DNA from: Verrucomicrobia subdivision 3 bacterium UBA7542
Lineage (GTDB): Bacteria > Verrucomicrobiota > Verrucomicrobiia > Limisphaerales > UBA11358
Length of the DNA stretch: 6,067 nt
NCBI GenBank assembly: GCA_002479245.1
Contig: DLMG01000172.1
Location: forward strand, 1-6,067
Direction: 5' to 3'
Part shown: one piece after another, positions 1 to 5,450 of the stretch
How positions within the stretch are numbered: position 1 is the first letter of the stretch
Layout: every line of letters begins with the position of its first letter
Program-made: the position numbers and the translations under genes
Notes under the pieces: model-generated
Told to the model about the DNA's origin: nothing
What the model saw: only the letters and a program-made list of their open reading frames with translations
Databases searched by the model: none

Positions 1-486
1 CTTGATTTCTTTTGGCAGCTCGGACATGGGAGTCCGGCTAAACACCTATTCGGACTCAATCGGGCCGGTCAGAGCGTTGTGCCCACGCACCTGGCGCCCC
101 AGGGGCGTGGCTCCCACGGAGCTTTACGCCCTCAACCGGTCTTCCAGCCCCGTGATCCGCGTAAAAGGCTTCGCCTCACGCAGCCACGGGTCGGTCCAGA
201 AACTCACAGCAGTAAACCCCTGGGCTGCCCACGCCTGCTTTCTCCCGTTGGGCGAGGGTGATTTACTCGGTTCCGAACCAGAAATGAACCAGTCTCGTCA
301 TCATTGGGTCTCGTGAATTGTACTCCGTCCACCGGGTCGTTGCGGCTGACAATGTTTTCGGGGGCGAGCGAATTCCACCATGCTGACGATGCCGTTGTGA
401 TGTGGACAATTTATTCTGGACAGAAAACGAAATTGGCGCATTAATGTAATCAATCAGTCGGGAAAAATTTGGACCTATGGAACCCT
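1..486. other. Non-coding or unrecognised region at window start
   Basis: No convincing gene is seen here. The open frame at 2-316 on the plus strand starts from a TTG at the window edge, and its product is rich in Ser, Arg and Pro with no recognisable motif, so I treat it as chance. Visible structure includes a 12-pair stem with one mismatch at 83-94 / 99-110 with loop CGCC, and a palindrome GGTTCCGAACC at 269-279. The last 100 bases are AT-richer and should hold the promoter of the PEP-CTERM genes. TGGACA (417-422) and TAATGT (442-447) are weak sigma-70-like boxes with a long 19-base spacer, so no promoter is claimed. A 12-base string gaaaacgaaatt (423-434) also occurs at codons 1-5 of both downstream genes. 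Confidence 0.5.
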
Positions 487-1407
487 ATGAAAACGAAATT
501 CAAATTCTCCAATCGTGTCGCATGTCATTCATTCGGCGGAGTGGCCCGTGCGGGAGTGGTCATGCTGATTGCCTCCAGCACGCAGGCGCAAAATCTGTTT
601 GTAGCGAATTTCATCAGCGGCAGCATCACTGAAATCACGCCGGGCGGAGTGCAAAGTACCTTTGTCTCCGGGTTGGGTGCGGATGTACCGGCTGAACTGG
701 CCTTTAACAGCGCGGGCAATCTATTTGTGTCGGAGGGATCTCTCGGCGGCAACATCACCGAAATCACGCCGGGCGGAGTGCAAAGCACCTTTGCCTCCGG
801 GTTGAGTGATCCGGTTGGACTGGCCTTTAACAGCGCAGGCAATCTGTTTGTGGCGGATAGCGAACTCGGCAACATCTATGAATACACGTCAAGCGGAGTG
901 CGAAGCACCTTTGCCTCCGGGTTGGCTGCTCCCTCTCCAGTGGATGGTCCTTATGCACTGGCCATTAACAGCGCCGACGATGTGTTTGTCACGTCTCCAA
1001 ATGGCGGCAACATCTATGAGTTCACACCGGGCGGAGTGCAAGGCACCTTTGCCTCCGGGTTGGATATGCCTACGGCACTGGCCTTCAACAGTGCGGGCGA
1101 TCTGTTTGTGGCGGATTACAGCGGCCACATTTATGAATTCACGCCGGGCGGAGCCAAAAGCATCTTTGCCTCTGGAACGTTTTATCCTTGGGGACTAACC
1201 TTTAACAGCGCGGGCGATCTGTTTGAGGCAGATTACAGCGGCCACATTTATGAATTCACGCCGGGCGGAGTGCAAAGCACTTTTGCCTCCGGGTTGAATG
1301 ATCCGATTGGACTAGCGTTCCAGCCCGTGCCTGAACCCTCGGCTTTAGGGTTGCTAGTCATCGGCGCCACCGCACTTCTCGTCCGCCGCCGCAAGCTGGC
1401 CGCCTAG
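487..1407 (+). CDS. Exported six-repeat beta-propeller protein with PEP-CTERM anchor (copy 1)
   Basis: A 306-residue protein. Residues 1-35 form a signal peptide: basic MKTKFKFSNR, a hydrophobic stretch (AGVVMLIASS) and a likely cleavage near STQA. Residues 36 to about 280 are six imperfect repeats of the type LFVAD..SG.IYEFTPGG..STFASGL..P..LAFNSAG. These resemble NHL/SMP-30/virginiamycin-lyase-like propeller blades; no catalytic residues stand out. The C-terminus is a PEP-CTERM sorting signal: VPEP at 281-284, a hydrophobic segment (LGLLVIGATALLV), then RRRKLAA. In known systems exosortase processes this signal at the inner membrane and the protein goes to the envelope or exopolysaccharide. 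A TTG start at 469 is possible, but ATG 487 aligns exactly with the start of the paralogue (MKTKFK). The next gene follows after 57 bases and is likely co-transcribed. Binding partner unknown. Confidence 0.9.
   Translation: MKTKFKFSNRVACHSFGGVARAGVVMLIASSTQAQNLFVANFISGSITEITPGGVQSTFVSGLGADVPAELAFNSAGNLFVSEGSLGGNITEITPGGVQSTFASGLSDPVGLAFNSAGNLFVADSELGNIYEYTSSGVRSTFASGLAAPSPVDGPYALAINSADDVFVTSPNGGNIYEFTPGGVQGTFASGLDMPTALAFNSAGDLFVADYSGHIYEFTPGGAKSIFASGTFYPWGLTFNSAGDLFEADYSGHIYEFTPGGVQSTFASGLNDPIGLAFQPVPEPSALGLLVIGATALLVRRRKLAA
592..1326 (+). repeat. Six in-frame DNA repeats of ~120 bp in PEP-CTERM gene 1
   Basis: The repeat units begin with (A/G)AT.T(A/G)TTT at 592, 718, 841, 979, 1099 and 1216, giving periods of 126, 123, 138, 120 and 117 bases. 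All are multiples of three. Blocks such as acgccgggcggagtgcaaag and cacctttgcctccgggttg are nearly unchanged between units at DNA level, while the residues just after LF and between SGL and LAF vary. The irregular spacing contrasts with the exact 120-base period of the neighbouring paralogue. Confidence 0.9.
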
Positions 1408-1464
1408 CTTGTTAATATCGGAAGCTGCAAGACGCATAATCAGGCGGCAAAAGAACCTGAACCT

Positions 1465-2361
1465 ATGAAAACGAAATTCAAATCCGCCATTCGTGCCGCC
1501 TGTTATGCATTCGGCGGAGCGGTCTGTGCGGGAGTGGGCCTGCTGATGGCCTCCAGCGTGCAGGCGCAGAATCTGTTTGTGTCGGAGTTTCACTACGGCA
1601 CCATCACCGAAATTACGCCGGGTGGAGTGCAAGGCACCTTTGCCTCCGGGTTAGATGGTCCTGTTGGACTCGCCTTTAACAGCGTCGGCGACCTGTTTGA
1701 GGCAGATGAGACTAGCCGCAACATTTATGAATTCACGCCGGGCGGAGTGCAAAGCACCTTTGCCTCCGGGTTGGATGATCCTGCTGCACTGGCCTTCAAC
1801 AGCGCGGGCGACCTGTTTGAGTCGGATTTCTATAGCGGCAACATTTATGAATTTACGCCCGGCGGAGCCAAAAGCATCTTTGCCTCCGGGTTGGATGGTC
1901 CTGTTGGACTGGCCTTCAACAGCGCTGGCGATCTGTTTGTAGCGAATTTCCCCGGCGGCACCATCGATGAATTCACGCCGGGTGGAGTGGAAAGCACCTT
2001 TGCCTCCGGGTTAAGTGGTCCTCATGGGCTGGCCTTTAACAGCGCGGGCGATTTGTTTGATGCGGATCTCGGCAGCGACAACATTTATGAATTCACGCCG
2101 GGCGGAGTGCAAAGCACCTTTGCCTCCGGGTTGGATGGTCCTGAGTTTCTGTCCTTTAACAGCGCGGGCGACCTTTTTGAGTCGGATCTCTACAGTGGCA
2201 ACATTTATGAATTCACGCCCGGCGGAAGCAAAAGTATCTTTGCCTCCGGGTTGAATGATCCACTTGGACTGGCCTTCCAGCCCGTGCCTGAACCCTCGAC
2301 TTTGGGGTTGCTGGCATTCGGCCTGTTTGGGATAACTCTCTTGCGTCGGCATCAGCGTTAA
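1465..2361 (+). CDS. Exported six-repeat beta-propeller protein with PEP-CTERM anchor (copy 2)
   Basis: A 298-residue paralogue of the preceding gene. It has the same architecture: signal peptide at residues 1-35 (MKTKFKSAIR, hydrophobic core, SSVQAQ), then six 40-residue repeats with the consensus DLF..D..S.NIYEFTPGGVQSTFASGLDGP.GLAFNSAG. The tail is a PEP-CTERM signal: VPEP at 274-277, a hydrophobic stretch (LGLLAFGLFGITLL) and RRHQR. The mature part has no cysteine and no evident active site, so a structural, adhesive or matrix-binding role is an inference only. Its signal peptide and repeats match copy 1 closely, showing tandem gene duplication. The two anchors differ after VPEPS, so the tails have diverged more than the repeats. 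The Shine-Dalgarno sequence is weak (aaagaa upstream). A hairpin follows the stop. Confidence 0.9.
   Translation: MKTKFKSAIRAACYAFGGAVCAGVGLLMASSVQAQNLFVSEFHYGTITEITPGGVQGTFASGLDGPVGLAFNSVGDLFEADETSRNIYEFTPGGVQSTFASGLDDPAALAFNSAGDLFESDFYSGNIYEFTPGGAKSIFASGLDGPVGLAFNSAGDLFVANFPGGTIDEFTPGGVESTFASGLSGPHGLAFNSAGDLFDADLGSDNIYEFTPGGVQSTFASGLDGPEFLSFNSAGDLFESDLYSGNIYEFTPGGSKSIFASGLNDPLGLAFQPVPEPSTLGLLAFGLFGITLLRRHQR
1570..2283 (+). repeat. Six in-frame DNA repeats of exactly 120 bp in PEP-CTERM gene 2
   Basis: Units begin at 1570, 1690, 1810, 1930, 2050 and 2170, an exact 120-base period without a single indel. Long blocks (ttcacgccgggcggagtgca, tttgcctccgggtt) recur almost unchanged. Variation is concentrated in the codons after LF and around S/R/D-N-IYE, i.e. 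predicted loop positions. Exact periodicity and high DNA identity suggest recent unit duplication or gene conversion. Confidence 0.92.
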
Positions 2362-2395
2362 TCCATTAGAGCAACCCGAAGTAAATTAACCAGCG

Positions 2396-2428
2396 AAACT
2401 CCACCGGCCATCGAAACTGGTGGAGTTT
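2396..2428 (+). terminator. Hairpin after the PEP-CTERM gene pair, probable terminator
   Basis: A perfect 10-base stem aaactccacc (2396-2405) pairs with ggtggagttt (2419-2428) around a 13-base loop, 34 bases after the stop codon of the second PEP-CTERM gene. The downstream strand ends in TTT followed by atgattta, so the U-tract is weak. An intrinsic terminator for the gene pair is the simplest reading; a structural boundary of the adjacent repeat is the alternative. Confidence 0.6.
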
Positions 2429-2429
2429 A

Positions 2430-2515
2430 TGATTTACACCGGTTGGCCGTCTCAGTTCCGCATTCGCGGTTGACATCACAGCCCCGGCGTGACTGCGTTC
2501 TGGACGTTAGGTGCT
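2430..2515 (+). repeat. attC-like site A (right part well preserved)
   Basis: This site contains the central block at 2447-2475 (CCGTCTCAGTTCCGC...GCGGTTGACA) and a right arm ending in GTTAGGTGCT (2506-2515), where GTTAGGT fits the integron R' core GTTRRRY. The central block matches site D in 26 of 29 positions. The segment 2470-2501 matches site C at 4357-4388 in 28 of 32 positions. CCGC-attc-GCGG forms a small hairpin in the middle. The outer left arm is not recognisable; the site runs directly into the hairpin behind the PEP-CTERM genes. The DUF4279 start codon lies 10 bases after the TTAGG of the core. Confidence 0.6.
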
Positions 2516-2521
2516 TTCGCT

Positions 2522-2956
2522 ATGGCGCACTTAAAAAAATCAGTCGTGACGTTGCGTATCTGTGGTGATGAACTCGTGCCGGAAGAAATCACGACTTCGC
2601 TTGGAGTGTCACCCACCACTGCCCAGCTTAAGGGAGAAAAGATTGTAGGTCGCAAAACGAGCACGGTTAGAATTGCCAAGTCTGGGATGTGGCGACTTCG
2701 CGCATCAAATCGTGAGCCTGAAGACATGGACGGCCAGATTCGGGAGATATTTAGCCAAATGACCAGCGACCTTGCTGTCTGGCGGGGCATCACCAAGAGA
2801 TTTCAGGTTGATTTGTTTTGCGGGCTGTTTATGGGCTGCAGCAATGAGGGATTGACGCTTTCACCAGAGTCTCTTACCACTCTCGGAGAGCGAGGCATCA
2901 AGATTGGCTTGGATATTTACGCGGGAGATGATGATGAGCAAGAAGCAAGCACCTAA
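2522..2956 (+). CDS. DUF4279 domain protein, likely integron-type cassette gene
   Basis: A 144-residue cytoplasmic protein without signal peptide or membrane segment. It fits the DUF4279 family along its length: an N-terminal strand VVTLRICGDELVPEEITTSLGV with the following PTTAQLKGE, a central G-MWRL segment, and a C-terminal strand region ending in G.KIGLDIY. The last nine residues are acidic and polar. The molecular role of the family is not known to me. ATG 2522 is chosen over the upstream GTG 2489 because 2489-2521 belongs to the conserved repeat and the domain begins right after MAHLKK. The gene is bracketed by a perfect 10-base inverted repeat, and its TAA stop (2954-2956) is part of the right core ACCTAAC. 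The ORF thus fills almost the whole space between two attC-like ends. There is no strong Shine-Dalgarno sequence; AGG within the core is 10 bases upstream. Confidence 0.85.
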   Translation: MAHLKKSVVTLRICGDELVPEEITTSLGVSPTTAQLKGEKIVGRKTSTVRIAKSGMWRLRASNREPEDMDGQIREIFSQMTSDLAVWRGITKRFQVDLFCGLFMGCSNEGLTLSPESLTTLGERGIKIGLDIYAGDDDEQEAST

Positions 2957-3009
2957 CAAATCGCTGGCAACGCGGGATGGCCGTTCCAGTTCCGCCTTTG
3001 CGGTTGGGG
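2948..3009 (+). repeat. attC-like site B (left arm and centre)
   Basis: It opens with AGCACCTAAC (2948-2957), the exact reverse complement of 2506-2515; ACCTAAC fits the R'' consensus RYYYAAC. Then come a left arm (AAATCGCTGGCAACGCGGG) and the central block at 2981-3006, which matches site A in 22 of 26 positions, including CCGC-cttt-GCGG. After 3006 similarity stops abruptly: the expected right arm (ACATCAC...CCCGGCGTG...GTTRRRY) is absent before the serpin gene. That arm is found instead behind the serpin, at site C. Confidence 0.65.
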
Positions 3010-3013
3010 TCAT

Positions 3014-3047
3014 GGAATTGCTTGCGGGAGCATCGTCCAAGAATTCC
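3014..3047 (+). repeat. Imperfect hairpin upstream of the serpin gene
   Basis: ggaattgcttg (3014-3024) pairs with caagaattcc (3038-3047), ten pairs with one bulged base and a 13-base loop. It lies between site B and the serpin gene and has no U-tract. It could terminate the DUF4279 transcript, or mark the left boundary of an inserted segment. Function unknown. Confidence 0.4.
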
Positions 3048-3090
3048 CGTCTAACGAGATATGAACATGAAGACATTGTGGGAAATGACC

Positions 3091-4308
3091 ATGAAATATA
3101 ACTTCGCTCGAATTTGTGTTGTGGTGATCGCGGCAGTTGCCTTGCAGGCGCGTGCCGCCGAAGGAACGGAAATGAAAACACTTGTCGAAGGCAACACCGC
3201 ATTTGCGCTCCAGCTTTATGGAAAGCTGCGGTCAACCGAGGGCAATCTGGCGCTTTCGCCGTACAGCATTTCGTCGGCGCTGGCGATGACCTGCGCCGGG
3301 GCACGCGGGGAAACCGCCCGGCAGATGGAGCAGACGCTCCACTTTGAGCAAAGCCAGACCGACCTGCACGCCCTGTTCGGTCGGCTCGACACAGCTTTGA
3401 AGGCGGCGCAAGGGAGCAACGAACTCAACATCGCCAATTCACTCTGGCCACAGGAGAAGTACCCGTTCCGGGCGGAATTCCTGAGCCTGCTGAAGAAAGA
3501 TTACGGTGCGACCGTCACACCGCTGAATTACAAACGGGAAGCCGAACAGGCGCGGGTGACGATCAACCAGTGGGTGGACGACAAAACGCGGCACAAGATC
3601 ACCGAGATCATCGGGCCGGGAGTGCTCGACGAATCGACGCGCATGGTGCTGGTCAACGCGATTTATTTCAAGGGCACGTGGACGACACCGTTTCCTGAAT
3701 TTGCGACGCAACCCGACAAGTTCTACACCAAGCCAGACACCAGCGTTACTGTGCCATTCATGCACAAGCGCGGCCAGTTCGGCTACGGCGAAAACGACCA
3801 GTTGCAACTGATCGCCCTCCCGTACGTTGGGCGGCAGCTTGAAATGCTCGTCCTGCTGCCGCGCAGCCGCGACGGAATAGGGCAATTGGAAGACAGCCTG
3901 ACCCCGGCCAGCCTGTCAGTTTGGACATCGGGGATGCGGAATCAGCAGGTCAACGTGACGCTGCCGAAATTCAAAATGTCCAGCGGCTTCTCGCTGGAAA
4001 AAACACTCCCGGCTTTGGGCATGAAGGACGCATTTGATCCTGAAAGAGCCGACTTTTCAGGTATGGATGGCCATTCTCACTGGTTGTACATCGGTGCGGT
4101 GCTGCACAAGGCGTACATTGACGTGAACGAGAAAGGAACGGAAGCCGCCACCGCGACTGCCGTCGTAACGACACTTGGTGCTGCACGCCACACGGTGGAA
4201 CCACCACGGGAGTTCCGGGCTGATCACCCGTTCCTTTTCCTGATCCGTGACTCGACGACCGGCTCCATTCTGTTTATGGGTCGCGTCTCCCACCCCGGTA
4301 ATGACTGA
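3091..4308 (+). CDS. Secreted serpin (serine protease inhibitor family)
   Basis: A 405-residue protein with a full serpin domain behind a signal peptide (MKYNFAR, hydrophobic ICVVVIAAVALQ, cleavage near ARA at 20-22). Visible family landmarks are LALSPYSISSALAM (53-66), GARGETARQM (70-79), LVNAIYFKGTW (187-197), LPKFKMSSGFSLEKTLPALG (291-310), and the signature FRADHPFLFLI (375-385), followed by GSILFMGRV. The reactive-loop hinge NEKGTEAATATAVV (346-359) has T at P14 and small residues after it, as in inhibitory serpins that trap a protease by loop insertion. Counting from the hinge puts P1 near G363, but the stretch to the PP pair (371-372) is about five residues longer than in alpha-1-antitrypsin. 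R366 is therefore another candidate and the target protease cannot be assigned. ATG 3091 has GGGA seven bases upstream and gives a compact signal peptide; ATG 3061 or 3067 would add 10 or 8 residues. The gene lies between attC-like half sites B and C. Confidence 0.93.
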   Translation: MKYNFARICVVVIAAVALQARAAEGTEMKTLVEGNTAFALQLYGKLRSTEGNLALSPYSISSALAMTCAGARGETARQMEQTLHFEQSQTDLHALFGRLDTALKAAQGSNELNIANSLWPQEKYPFRAEFLSLLKKDYGATVTPLNYKREAEQARVTINQWVDDKTRHKITEIIGPGVLDESTRMVLVNAIYFKGTWTTPFPEFATQPDKFYTKPDTSVTVPFMHKRGQFGYGENDQLQLIALPYVGRQLEMLVLLPRSRDGIGQLEDSLTPASLSVWTSGMRNQQVNVTLPKFKMSSGFSLEKTLPALGMKDAFDPERADFSGMDGHSHWLYIGAVLHKAYIDVNEKGTEAATATAVVTTLGAARHTVEPPREFRADHPFLFLIRDSTTGSILFMGRVSHPGND

Positions 4309-4344
4309 GGTTTGGAGCCAAAACCGCCACGGTTATCGAGAGCC

Positions 4345-4393
4345 GCAGCCGCGTGCTTGACATCACCGGCCCGGCGTGGCTGAGTTCTTAGGC
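4345..4393 (+). repeat. attC-like site C (right arm)
   Basis: TTGACATCAC at 4357-4366 and the following CCCGGCGTGGCTGAGTTCT repeat the right arm of site A (28 of 32 positions, 4357-4388), then a 6-base gap relative to A, then TTAGGC (4388-4393) as the core remnant. The first core base is C rather than the consensus G. CAGCCGCG just before it (4347-4354) may be a shortened central block. No left arm precedes it. Its bases can pair with the left arm of site B: CCTAA/TTAGG, AA/TT, TC/GA, ACGC/GCGT, GGG/CCC. The start codon of the next ORF is 11 bases after TTAGG, almost the same spacing as at site A. Confidence 0.55.
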
Positions 4394-4403
4394 ATCGTGC
4401 GCC

Positions 4404-4682
4404 ATGAGCACTTTTAAGACTCAAGATGGTACCTGGACCCGCAGAGTTGCTGTTCGCAAGAAGGGCACGTGGAGGACATCTGTTTTGAGGCCGTGGGTCA
4501 TAGACGACCGATTCCAGCAGGCACGATTCGTCCTTGTTGGTGGTCCTACAGTTTTGGTTTCGGCGGGCGATTTGCGGCGGGCACTTGCCGCCTCCACAGC
4601 ACCGGGCAGGCTGATCTGTTCGGTTCGCATCGATCCTGAGAAAAGCACTATCAATGGTCAGCCAGTTCATTTTATGGGCTGA
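4404..4682 (+). CDS. Hypothetical protein, 92 residues, next to attC-like site C
   Basis: I do not recognise the family. The product is a small basic soluble protein with no signal peptide or membrane helix. It begins MSTFKTQDGTWTRR, has a strand-like centre (ARFVLVGGPTVLVSAG), a short predicted helix (DLRRALAAS) and a strand-like end (RLICSVRIDPEKSTINGQPV). The alternating hydrophobic pattern and unbiased composition look more like a real protein than a shadow frame. Its ATG lies 11 bases after the core of site C, as for the DUF4279 gene behind site A, which supports a cassette-type ORF. Unlike that gene, no complementary core follows its stop. It ends convergently with the minus-strand GIY-YIG gene, overlapping by 11 bases (4672-4682). 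Confidence 0.55.
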   Translation: MSTFKTQDGTWTRRVAVRKKGTWRTSVLRPWVIDDRFQQARFVLVGGPTVLVSAGDLRRALAASTAPGRLICSVRIDPEKSTINGQPVHFMG

Positions 4683-5169
4683 CTGGATCGTTCGCAGGCT
4701 GCTCCGCTCCAATTCGATACTGCTCGACGGCAATATCAGCACCGAACCTCTCACTGAACTGGTGTTGGAACCAGCGGAATGAAGGTCGGCGTTTGGAATA
4801 AAACAGGTGGCTGGTCCGGCTGCGCCGGTAATCAGATGAGCCAAAGCGGTGGATCGGCACACGAAACCCGGACGCCTGTTCCAGCAGTTCCGCCAGGTCC
4901 TGCTCCAGTTTCCGACCCGAAAGGGCATACCAGACCTCGACTGGCTCAGCATATCCAAGCAGGTAATCTATGTGCCAATGCGGTTCGGCCACTGATTCCA
5001 GGTGATGATGTATCCGCGCCCGGACGCCACCGGGACCAAACGCACTCCCCACATAAGCGTAAAAGCCAGGAAGGAGGTCGTAGGTTCCCAAGCGCCCTAT
5101 CTTCAGGCGCTTCATTTGCAAAACCAAGGCAATCAGGATGTAAGTTCCCTTTTCGTCCGGCAGTTCCAT
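4672..5169 (-). CDS. GIY-YIG family protein, DUF123/COG1833 (Uri-type) nuclease
   Basis: A 165-residue protein of the stand-alone GIY-YIG group COG1833 (DUF123). Motifs in order are KGTYIL (7-12, the GIY strand), GRLGTYDLLPGFYAYVGSA (25-43, YVG = YIG), VRARIHHHL (49-57, with the probable catalytic Arg), HWHIDYLLG (64-72), RKLEQDLA (86-93, probable metal-binding Glu), and FGSSDYRRSRTSHLFY (109-124). Family members usually read F.SSDC.CRSHL at the last site; here Tyr and Arg replace the two Cys, and residues are added before SHLFY. The last 40 residues are an extension without recognised motif. Cellular role is unknown; DNA hydrolysis is the family expectation. No Shine-Dalgarno sequence is visible. 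The start lies 29 bases after the stop of the upstream 83-residue ORF, so the two may form an operon. Confidence 0.88.
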   Translation of the reverse strand: MELPDEKGTYILIALVLQMKRLKIGRLGTYDLLPGFYAYVGSAFGPGGVRARIHHHLESVAEPHWHIDYLLGYAEPVEVWYALSGRKLEQDLAELLEQASGFRVPIHRFGSSDYRRSRTSHLFYSKRRPSFRWFQHQFSERFGADIAVEQYRIGAEQPANDPVSP

Positions 5170-5198
5170 AGTGTGAAGCGTATAGGCAGATTGAGTCG

Positions 5199-5450
5199 CT
5201 ACAGGTTGCGTGGGTTGCGGAGCGCGTGCTGCTGTGAGATGAAGGAATGCCCGGCGGGCAAGATTTCTTCAATGACAAATCGGTCGGGATCGTCGCCAAA
5301 CTTTTTGTCTCCCAACTGTATCAGCTGTTCTTTGAATAGCGCTTGAACGATTTCTGCCGAACATCCGCACTCGCGCACGGTTGGCCGCACTCCAAAATAC
5401 AGCATATCCCGCAGGCGGATTAGCGCCACCGGTTTGTCATTATCTTTCAT
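5199..5450 (-). CDS. Hypothetical protein, 83 residues, upstream of the GIY-YIG gene
   Basis: I do not recognise this protein. It reads MKDNDKPVALIRLRDMLYFG, then a helix-like stretch (AEIVQALFKEQLIQLGDKKF) and a possible wing (DRFVIEEILPAGHSFI). The order helix, LIQLG, strand, GH.FI loosely recalls small winged-helix proteins of the DUF2513 kind, but the similarity is too weak for a call. Two cysteines form a CGC motif (29-31). The start is well supported: GGAG lies five bases before the ATG. It probably leads a two-gene unit with the GIY-YIG gene 29 bases downstream. The real-gene call rests on the ribosome binding site, balanced composition and this spacing. Confidence 0.6.
   Translation of the reverse strand: MKDNDKPVALIRLRDMLYFGVRPTVRECGCSAEIVQALFKEQLIQLGDKKFGDDPDRFVIEEILPAGHSFISQQHALRNPRNL

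Noticed and set aside
2..316. 104-residue plus-strand open frame at the window start
   Set aside because: TTG start at the edge, Ser/Arg/Pro-rich product, no motif and no coding pattern; listed as unassigned region instead.
405..435. TGGACA...TGGACA direct repeat before PEP-CTERM gene 1 as an insertion-sequence end
   Set aside because: Only six bases repeat, no inverted terminal repeats and no transposase remnant nearby.
469..486. TTG start extending PEP-CTERM protein 1 by six residues
   Set aside because: The paralogue starts at the equivalent of ATG 487, and the extra residues put a Trp/Asp stretch before the basic signal-peptide start.
592..2283. Regular ~120-base repeats considered as a CRISPR or non-coding tandem array
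   Set aside because: The repeats are in frame, contiguous, multiples of three and encode the propeller units; no spacer-like segments.
3049..3055. GTCTAAC, an RYYYAAC match just before the serpin gene
   Set aside because: Such a degenerate 7-mer is expected several times by chance in 6 kb, and no complementary GTTAGAC is found at the serpin end.
2861..3304. 147-residue minus-strand open frame opposite DUF4279, site B and serpin start
   Set aside because: Arg/Pro/Cys-rich shadow crossing two real genes; no family features.
4224..4958. 244-residue minus-strand open frame
   Set aside because: It runs through the serpin end, the repeat, the 92-residue ORF and the GIY-YIG gene in another frame; its composition (Ser, Arg, Cys rich) is that of a shadow frame.
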